Of a DNA stretch of 64,000 nucleotides, positions 35,647 through 42,366 are shown piece after piece. Made by a program: the position numbers and the translations under genes. The notes beneath the pieces are model-generated. The model had not been told where the DNA came from. It worked only from the letters and a program-made list of their open reading frames with translations, and ran no database searches. The stretch comes from JAZDFC01 sp043808235 (lineage in GTDB: Bacteria; Bacteroidota; Ignavibacteria; Ignavibacteriales; Melioribacteraceae): contig JAZDFC010000031.1 in NCBI GenBank assembly GCA_043808235.1, positions 1 to 64,000 on the forward strand, given 5' to 3'. The number at the start of each line of letters is the position of its first letter. Within the stretch, counting starts at the first letter, position 1.

Positions 35647-35830
35647 TAATGTATATTCGCGGATATTGTTATGAGTAATAGGCTTCACTATCCCGAAATT
35701 TACGACCCATATAAATATCACGCTGACAAGTTGAGCATATAAGTTCATGCAAAGAATGTGACTATAGAACAGCAGCAACTCAGCACGGAGTAGATCCGGT
35801 GTGCATACAAATATTATTAGGAGAAAGAGT

Positions 35831-36022
35831 ATGTCCTTAATTACAATAGTAATCGTTTTGGTTGTCGTTGGAGTAGTTCTATGGCTGATTAACAGCTACA
35901 TCCCTATGCAGGCAACAATCAAGAAAATATTAAATGCGGTTGTGGTTATTGCAGTGGTTCTCTGGTTATTGAGTTCATTCGGTCTCATTGAAGACATTCA
36001 GTCGATTCGGCTTGGAGCGTAA
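35831..36022 (+). CDS. Thivi_2564-type membrane protein (copy B)
   Basis: A 63-residue near-duplicate of the protein at 35458-35646; the changes are mainly in the C-terminus (LIEDIQSIRLGA). TTAGGAGAAAG precedes the ATG at 35831; the in-frame upstream extension lacks support. The tandem arrangement and shared leader point to a local cassette duplication. Confidence 0.72.
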   Translation: MSLITIVIVLVVVGVVLWLINSYIPMQATIKKILNAVVVIAVVLWLLSSFGLIEDIQSIRLGA

Positions 36023-36177
36023 TCGTAATTCTGTTATGTGTTTGCCGGTTATGCACTAACTCTATCGAACAATACCCGGATGAGTAATTTGGATACAGTA
36101 ATGGGAGAAGAAGGAAATAGTATGCAATGTTAATGCTATTATCAACAAAGAATACTTTAAGTACCCGAAAATAGCAT

Positions 36178-36215
36178 CCGAGAACTAATCCCTTTTTCAT
36201 CCTTATGGTCGATTG
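36178..36215 (+). promoter_or_regulatory. Regulon element copy 15 (before OmpA barrel protein)
   Basis: CCGAGAACTAATCC, then CTTTTTCATCCTTATG, then GTCGATTG. It ends 63 nt before the ATG at 36278. Confidence 0.5.
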
Positions 36216-36277
36216 TATATGCCATAGAAATGGTTGTACCTTCATGCAAGTAATTCATTTAAAATAGGAGTATCATC

Positions 36278-37432
36278 ATGAAGAAAGTATTTATTGTTTT
36301 TAGTCTTGCTCTACTTCTCACATTTTCCGATTCTCAGGCTCAAGTAGCAAAAGACGCATGGGGATTTGGATTCGGTTTTTCATACCCGAGATTCTTTAGC
36401 TCTGACGTTCGTCCTTTGGAAGCATGTTATGGCGGTTATCTATCCCTTCAAAGAAATTTTAATGAAAACGTTGCGCTAAGATTTTTAGGATCCTATAATC
36501 ATATTCAGGGTAGAATTCCCGGATATGGTTCCAGCGGTTTTTATTATACTTATGCTAATGGGGCCCCGGTTGATTACGACAATGCAGAAATGTCAACCAA
36601 TGTTATGATGGGTCAGTTAGACTTTATGTATTACTTTGTTCCATGTCTGAATGCTTCACCATACATGTTTGTTGGTGGAGGTCTTGCGTATTACGCTGAA
36701 CCTGATTGGGGCGATGTAGTTAATACAGGATTGACTGACAAATTAACTACCACTATTAATTTCGGTTTTGGCGTTGATTGGAAAGTTGGCGATGATTGGA
36801 AACTTACAACTGAAGGTGCGATGCACAATATCGACAGCCAGGTTGATGGTATCCTTAATAATAATCGCCAGGGAATTTTCGGCGCTCATTCGGATTTATG
36901 GTTAACTGCAAATGTCGGATTATTGTATTATTTCGACAAAGGCGCTCCTTCGAGATATTGCGATATCTATGATGGTATTAATGTTGACTTATCAGCTCTT
37001 GACGATCTTGCTACAAGAGAAGATGTTGAAAACATTGTAAAAAAATATATCCCGAAAGAAGTTATTAAAGAAATTGTTGTTGAAAAACCCTGCCCAAAGC
37101 CACCGATTGTTTTGATTGGTGTTAATTTCGATTTCAATAAAGCTACATTGAAACCGGAATCCTATCCGATATTACTGCATGCTGTACAAGTATTAGCCGA
37201 AAATCATGAATTGAATGTTGAAGTTGGTGGACATACTTGTAGCATTGGTTCCGACAAATATAATCAGGGCTTATCAGAAAGAAGAGCTAAAACCGTTAGG
37301 GATTATTTGGTCGGTAAAGGTATTGCTGCAAGCAGGTTAACCGTTAAAGGTTACGGCGAATCGATGCCGATTGCCGATAACAAAACCGAAGAAGGTCGTA
37401 TTATGAATAGAAGAGTAGAATTCAAATACTAA
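36278..37432 (+). CDS. OmpA-family outer-membrane protein
   Basis: A 384-residue protein with a signal peptide (cleavage near SQAQ), a beta-barrel (about 25-230, LGSYNHIQGRIPGYG and many aromatic strands) and a C-terminal OmpA/MotB domain (about 275-384: GVNFDFNKATLKPESYPIL, VGGHTCSIGSDKYNQGLSER and NRRVEFKY). The usual HTD is HTC here, a substitution at a normally conserved Asp that contributes to diaminopimelate binding. Element copy 15 lies 63 nt upstream and a terminator follows. Confidence 0.9.
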   Translation: MKKVFIVFSLALLLTFSDSQAQVAKDAWGFGFGFSYPRFFSSDVRPLEACYGGYLSLQRNFNENVALRFLGSYNHIQGRIPGYGSSGFYYTYANGAPVDYDNAEMSTNVMMGQLDFMYYFVPCLNASPYMFVGGGLAYYAEPDWGDVVNTGLTDKLTTTINFGFGVDWKVGDDWKLTTEGAMHNIDSQVDGILNNNRQGIFGAHSDLWLTANVGLLYYFDKGAPSRYCDIYDGINVDLSALDDLATREDVENIVKKYIPKEVIKEIVVEKPCPKPPIVLIGVNFDFNKATLKPESYPILLHAVQVLAENHELNVEVGGHTCSIGSDKYNQGLSERRAKTVRDYLVGKGIAASRLTVKGYGESMPIADNKTEEGRIMNRRVEFKY

Positions 37433-37450
37433 AATTTATTTTCTTTAGGA

Positions 37451-37486
37451 AAGGGGCTTGCATTAATGATGCAAACCCTTTTTTAA
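37451..37486 (+). terminator. Intrinsic terminator of the OmpA gene
   Basis: AAGGGGCTTGCAT pairs with ATGCAAACCCTT across a short TAATG loop with one mismatch, and TTTTTT follows. It lies 18 nt after the OmpA stop codon. Confidence 0.8.
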
Positions 37487-37725
37487 CGTAGTCTGATGGA
37501 GAAACAGATAATTTATCACATCCGTCAAGCTTCACAAAAAGGCTGGATCTTCCAAAGCCCGGCGGATAAACGGGGAGCAGGAAAGGAATAGAGTTTGCAT
37601 CGGAATGAAAATGTCTTGATCAAATACTCGAAATGTTAGATTAGTCGGAAGCGAAAAATAATGAGCTACCGATAATCTTCGCTAAAAAATAATAGGTAGA
37701 AGAATATTTTAAAAGAGGTTTCCAT

Positions 37726-38415
37726 ATGAACAAAATCAGATTATTACTAATTGAAGATAACCGTCTTTTGCGGGATGGCATCACGACGATTCTTAAACCA
37801 CATAAGGATATTATTGTCGTTGCAGCATCAGGCGATAGCAAAAACACCTTTTTGAAAATCCAGAATTTAAAACCGAATGTGGTTTTATTGGATTTGGGAT
37901 TGCGAAGTCAAAACAGTTTGCGTGTCGTAGAAATTATGAAAAAAGAATTTCCGCAGGCAAGAATAATTGTAATGGATCTCGCTCCCGTGCAAGCTGATAT
38001 CCTACAGTTTGTTAAAGCTGGCGCAAATGGTTTTATTCTTAAAGACGCTTCCCTCAAAGATTTATTAACAACAATACGAAATGTATCCGACGGCGCGACA
38101 GTTCTTCCCCCCATCTTGGTCGATTCGCTTTTTTCACAGATAGTCGATCATGCAGTGAAAGAAGGGAAACCGCAACTGCAAGAAGCTGTTAAAATGACAA
38201 AGCGCGAAAAGGAAGTTATTATTCAACTTGGCGAAGGTTTGAGCAATAAGGAAATTGCTCAAAAAATTCGAATTTCAACTTACACCGTTAAAAGCCATAT
38301 TCATAACATTATGGAAAAACTTGCATTACATACGCGTCTCGAAATCGCTAATTATTCTTATACCGGCGAAATGCTTAAGACAGTTGCTAAAAGTATATCG
38401 ACAATTAGAAACTGA
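37726..38415 (+). CDS. NarL/LuxR-type response regulator (copy B)
   Basis: A 229-residue paralogue of the regulator at 7359. Acidic pair in LLIEDNRLL, phospho-acceptor Asp56 in VLLDLGL, Lys in FILKDAS and a LuxR-type HTH (TKREKEVIIQLGEGLSNKEI, then STYTVKSHIHNIM). Both share the LDLGLRSQNSL loop. It has no regulon element upstream and no adjacent kinase. The pair brackets most of the element-linked genes, so they are candidate regulators; this is inference. Confidence 0.9.
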   Translation: MNKIRLLLIEDNRLLRDGITTILKPHKDIIVVAASGDSKNTFLKIQNLKPNVVLLDLGLRSQNSLRVVEIMKKEFPQARIIVMDLAPVQADILQFVKAGANGFILKDASLKDLLTTIRNVSDGATVLPPILVDSLFSQIVDHAVKEGKPQLQEAVKMTKREKEVIIQLGEGLSNKEIAQKIRISTYTVKSHIHNIMEKLALHTRLEIANYSYTGEMLKTVAKSISTIRN

Positions 38416-38728
38416 GAAAAAGGAAATGAGGTAATTGTAAACTTGCCCGTCCGACAGGCGGGAACGCAAAAATAATCTGCGGAATACTTAAAAATCTTCG
38501 TAGATAAATTTGCCACTTTATTAGAAAGCAATTTTTGGAACACCTCAATTAAAAATGGTAACATTGCTACTTTAAATCGAAAACTCAAATTATTTGCATT
38601 CAGTAATTAATAAAGTTAAATGCTCACTCCTTACAAGCAATCCTTAGTCATCCGGATAATGGCAAATATTATTTACAAATGTTACTATATTTGTAAAGTA
38701 TTATTTACATTATAAAAGAGACAAAGTA
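38416..38728. other. Intergenic region before the HipBA pair
   Basis: Contains a short palindromic piece (CCCGTCCGACAGGCGGG, about 38447-38463) related to the GCCGGACAGG words at 13712-13733, and the HipB operator/promoter at its end. No gene is seen. Confidence 0.5.
38672..38697. promoter_or_regulatory. HipB operator overlapping promoter
   Basis: TTTACAAAT, an 8-nt spacer and ATTTGTAAA form a perfect 9-bp inverted repeat. It covers a Bacteroidota-type minus-7 box (TATATTTG, 38686-38693), 31 nt before the HipB start. A further TATTTACA half-site follows at 38701-38708. It is a likely autoregulatory site. Confidence 0.65.
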
Positions 38729-39025
38729 ATGATGTCACCAAAAACAAGAAAAATCCTCGATCGATTAGGCGAAAATTTAAAATTAGCTCGCTTAAGAAGA
38801 AAACTTAGCGCCGGGCAAGTTGCTGAAAGAGCAGACATAAGCCGTCCGACATTATTAGCAATTGAAAAAGGTTCGCCGGGAGTAAGCATTGGCTCATATA
38901 TACAAGTACTTTTTGTATTGGGATTAGCAGAAGATTTTTTGAATGTTGCAAGCGATGATATATTAGGGCGGAAACTTCAGGATGCAAAATTGATAACACA
39001 AGAAAGAGCGCCGAAGAAAAAATAG
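38729..39025 (+). CDS. HipB-like XRE antitoxin
   Basis: A 98-residue HTH protein: LARLRRKLSAGQVAERADIS and RPTLLAIEKGSPGVSIGSY form the DNA-binding domain (about 15-70). It is directly followed (14 nt) by a HipA-like kinase gene, so it is the antitoxin and autorepressor of the module. A strong inverted repeat overlaps the presumed promoter. Confidence 0.87.
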   Translation: MMSPKTRKILDRLGENLKLARLRRKLSAGQVAERADISRPTLLAIEKGSPGVSIGSYIQVLFVLGLAEDFLNVASDDILGRKLQDAKLITQERAPKKK

Positions 39026-39039
39026 AACAGATATTTAAT

Positions 39040-40308
39040 ATGGCAAAGAAAAATCAGCGAAAAGAAATATTGGTATACGCAGATTGGTTGGACATAAAAG
39101 AACCAATGATAATGGGTGAATTATATTCTGAAACAATAAGGGGTAAGGAAATTTTTTCATTCCAATATACCAATGAATGGCTGAATTCGAAATATGCTCA
39201 AATCATAGATCCCGATTTACAACTTTTCCCTGGAACCCAATACCTTGAAGACAAAAAAATCAATTTTGGTATTTTCTTAGATTCTTCACCCGACCGATGG
39301 GGACGCCTTCTGATGCGACGGCGTGAAGCTGTATTAAGTAGATTAGAGAATCGAATTGAAAAAACTTTTATCGAATCCGATTATCTGATGGGTGTTTTTG
39401 ATGAACATAGAATGGGTGGCTTAAGGTTTAAGGAAAATATTGATGGACCTTTTTTAAATGATAATAGAGAGTTTGCCACCCCGCCATGGACTTCGCTAAA
39501 AATATTGGAACAAGCCTGCCTGAATATTGAAAAAGATGATATAACGAATGATCCGGAATATTTAAAGTGGTTGAATATATTGATCGCTCCCGGTTCTTCC
39601 CTGGGAGGTGCAAGGCCAAAAGCAAGCATAATTGATGAATCAAACAATCTCTGGATTGCAAAATTTCCAAGTCTAAGCGACGAAAAAAATATTGGCGCAT
39701 GGGAAATGGTTGTACATGATCTCGCTGCCGAATCCGGTTTGAATGTGGCAGACGCAATGTTGAAAAAGTTCTCAAGTAAATATCATACATTTCTTTCAAA
39801 GAGATTTGACAGAATGAGCAGCCGAAAACGAATTCATTTTGCTTCTGCTATGACTTTGCTTAGTTATACTGATGGCACTGATTTTCATGAAGGTGTTAGT
39901 TACCTGGAAATAGCAGAGTTCCTTTGCAAAAATGGTGCAAATGTCAATAGGGATTTAGAGGAACTTTGGAAAAGGATCATCTTCAGCATCAGTGTTACAA
40001 ATACCGATGATCATTTAAGAAATCATGGTTTCATTTTGACAAATCGTGGTTGGATTCTATCGCCAGCGTATGATATTAATCCTGATGAAAACGGGACAGG
40101 CTTAAAATTAAACATTTCCGAAAATGACAATTCTCTTGATTTTGATCTTGCGCTAGAGGTAATTAAATATTTCCGTCTTAGTGAAAAGAAAGCTTTAGAA
40201 ATAATTAGGCATATAAAAAGTGTGTCCGGTAAATGGAAAAGCCTGGCTAACAATTATCATATTTCAAAGACTGAACAGGAAGTAATGGCAAGGGCTTTCC
40301 GGATATAA
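39040..40308 (+). CDS. HipA-like serine/threonine kinase toxin
   Basis: A 422-residue HipA-family kinase. Key segments are DRWGRLLMRRREA in the N-terminal domain, GGARPKASIID and LWIAKFPS of the ATP-binding lobe, the catalytic SVTNTDDHLRNHGF (Asp and Asn of the kinase loop) and LSPAYDINP near the metal site. E. coli HipA phosphorylates GltX and promotes persistence; the target here is not known. Length and motifs look intact, so the toxin is probably active. Confidence 0.9.
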   Translation: MAKKNQRKEILVYADWLDIKEPMIMGELYSETIRGKEIFSFQYTNEWLNSKYAQIIDPDLQLFPGTQYLEDKKINFGIFLDSSPDRWGRLLMRRREAVLSRLENRIEKTFIESDYLMGVFDEHRMGGLRFKENIDGPFLNDNREFATPPWTSLKILEQACLNIEKDDITNDPEYLKWLNILIAPGSSLGGARPKASIIDESNNLWIAKFPSLSDEKNIGAWEMVVHDLAAESGLNVADAMLKKFSSKYHTFLSKRFDRMSSRKRIHFASAMTLLSYTDGTDFHEGVSYLEIAEFLCKNGANVNRDLEELWKRIIFSISVTNTDDHLRNHGFILTNRGWILSPAYDINPDENGTGLKLNISENDNSLDFDLALEVIKYFRLSEKKALEIIRHIKSVSGKWKSLANNYHISKTEQEVMARAFRI

Positions 40309-40481
40309 TAAAGATATTCTAAACCGGTAAATTGTTTAGTAATTTCTGCCGGGTAATACCCAAAATTCGAACATAATTTCTTTTTTGAAGAATTAAAAAA
40401 ACAGCCATTCTAAGGGTATTTGAATGGTCGATTATTTCTCCTCAACAATATACCATCTTAGTTGGATTACTTTCCCCCCCC

Positions 40482-40521
40482 CCATAAGATGTAGTCCATT
40501 TTTCATCCCTTTGGACGATTG
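40482..40521 (+). promoter_or_regulatory. Regulon element copy 16 (before radical SAM gene)
   Basis: CCATAAGATGTAGTCC, then ATTTTTCATCCCTTTG, then GACGATTG. A run of ten C residues (40474-40483) abuts the 5' side. It ends 77 nt before the ATG at 40598. This is the last copy in the window. Confidence 0.6.
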
Positions 40522-40597
40522 AACTTTCACTCTCAACTGTTGATAATGAGCTCGGAATTAAATCCGTATTGTTCTCACTCTTAAACCAGAGGCAGAA

Positions 40598-42079
40598 ATG
40601 AATATATTATTAGTTTATCCGATGTATCCCGATACATTTTGGAGTTTTAAACATGCTTTAAAATTCGTATCGAAGAAAGCAAGTTTCCCTCCGCTTGGAT
40701 TATTAACCGTTGCGGCAATGCTGCCGTATGAGTGGAACAAAAAGTTGATTGACATGAACGCCGATCAATTAGTTGATAAAGATATTCTTTGGGCAGATTA
40801 CGTTTTCATCAGCGCAATGTCTATCCAAAAAGAATCGGCAGACGAGGTGATTGAAAGATGTAAAAAACTTAATGTAAAAATTGTTGCCGGGGGACCCTTA
40901 TTTACAAGCAGTTCGGAGTATTATTCTGAAATTGATCACCTAATTCTTAACGAGGCGGAAATCACTCTCCCTATGTTTTTAAATAATTTGGAAGAAGGGC
41001 GACCGAAACAAAAATATACAACTGATGAATGGGCAGATATTACAACGACCCCCCTTCCGATGTGGAATCTTGTAGCTATCGATAATTATACTTCTATGAA
41101 CGTCCAGTATTCGCGCGGCTGCCCTTACGATTGCGACTTTTGCGATATCACTGTGCTGTACGGAAGGAATCCCAGGACAAAAACAAAGAAACAAGTTATT
41201 GCGGAATTAGATGCTATTTATTTTACCGGTTGGCGCGGACCTGTATTTTTCGTCGATGACAACTTTATCGGTAATAAAACAAAACTTAAAAAAGAAATAC
41301 TGCCGGCAATTGCAGAATGGATGGAGAAAAGAAAAAATCCTTTTTACTTGAATACCGAAGCATCAATTAATCTTGCCGACGATGATCAGCTGATGTCATT
41401 GATGGTTCGAGCAGGATTCGAAGCTGTTTTCATAGGCATCGAAACTCCGAATGAAGCAAGCTTGATCGAGTGCAATAAAATTCAAAATAGAAATCGTGAT
41501 TTGATATCAAGTGTAAAGAAAATTCAAGATTTTGGTCTCGAAGTTCAGGGCGGCTTCATTGTAGGATTTGATAATGATCCGCCAGCAATATTTGATAAAC
41601 TTACAAATTTCATACAGGAAAGCGGGATTGTAACTGCGATGGTTGGGCTGCTAAATGCACCCCGAGGAACCAAATTAGAACAAAGATTGAGCGATGAAGG
41701 CAGAATGCTTAAGGATTTTACCGGAAACAATACGGACTTTTCAATAAACTTTGTCCCGAAGATGAATCCCGATGAACTGCTTGACGGCTACAAAAAAATT
41801 CTGAATACTATTTACTCGCCAAAGTATTATTATGAACGCGTAATGAGGTTCATGAAACATTTTGAACCGAAGAAGAAAAAAGTTTTTCACGTAAATCCCA
41901 ATTACATACTTGCACTGTTCAGATCGATGTTGAAATTGGGAGTGATAGGCGAGGAAAGAATCTACTATTGGAAATTATTTTTCTGGTCTCTGTTCCGCAA
42001 GCCGCAGCTTTTTTCACTTGCAATTCTATTTACAATATACGGTCATCATTTTAGAAAAATATCCCATGGCTTTTATTAG
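40598..42079 (+). CDS. B12-binding-domain radical SAM protein
   Basis: A 493-residue radical SAM enzyme. An N-terminal cobalamin-binding-like domain (about 1-150, FPPLGLLTVAAMLP) precedes the radical SAM core with the iron-sulfur motif CPYDCDFC (Cys175, Cys179, Cys182). A DUF4070-type C-terminal region ends in a hydrophobic segment. Relatives include hopanoid methylase HpnR-like and other B12 radical SAM methyltransferases; the substrate is unknown. Element copy 16 lies 77 nt upstream, so it may modify a membrane lipid under stress (inference). Confidence 0.88.
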   Translation: MNILLVYPMYPDTFWSFKHALKFVSKKASFPPLGLLTVAAMLPYEWNKKLIDMNADQLVDKDILWADYVFISAMSIQKESADEVIERCKKLNVKIVAGGPLFTSSSEYYSEIDHLILNEAEITLPMFLNNLEEGRPKQKYTTDEWADITTTPLPMWNLVAIDNYTSMNVQYSRGCPYDCDFCDITVLYGRNPRTKTKKQVIAELDAIYFTGWRGPVFFVDDNFIGNKTKLKKEILPAIAEWMEKRKNPFYLNTEASINLADDDQLMSLMVRAGFEAVFIGIETPNEASLIECNKIQNRNRDLISSVKKIQDFGLEVQGGFIVGFDNDPPAIFDKLTNFIQESGIVTAMVGLLNAPRGTKLEQRLSDEGRMLKDFTGNNTDFSINFVPKMNPDELLDGYKKILNTIYSPKYYYERVMRFMKHFEPKKKKVFHVNPNYILALFRSMLKLGVIGEERIYYWKLFFWSLFRKPQLFSLAILFTIYGHHFRKISHGFY

Positions 42080-42170
42080 AATTATTTGAAGTTTGTCAAT
42101 CGATCAGAAAACGACCGGTGATATAGTGATTTATAAAATTTACGAAACATTTACTAATGGAGAGTGAGCG

Positions 42171-42293
42171 ATGGAAGTATCGATATATGCAATAATTATT
42201 TTTAGCATTTTATCAATAGTAATTATCGTCAGCGCAGCAATACTTTTCCCCGGAATGAGAGATCTGATAAAAGAGTTCAAGCGAGATTTATAA
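42171..42293 (+). CDS. Small membrane protein (40 aa)
   Basis: ATG at 42171 opens 40 codons: one membrane helix (YAIIIFSILSIVIIVSAAIL) followed by a charged tail (MRDLIKEFKRDL). GGAGAGTGAGCG lies just before the start. It sits between the radical SAM gene and the glycosyltransferase gene. Family not recognised. Confidence 0.5.
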   Translation: MEVSIYAIIIFSILSIVIIVSAAILFPGMRDLIKEFKRDL

Positions 42294-42366
42294 ATAAAGT
42301 TTATTAGTCGGATAATATTATTTGTTTGCTTTCAATTCAAAGAAAATAAAAAAGGAGAACTTCATA

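Noticed and set aside
337..40521. Element copies as an IS-derived MITE family
   Set aside because: All copies share one orientation relative to downstream genes, lack terminal inverted repeats and flanking duplications, and sit at a restricted distance from start codons.
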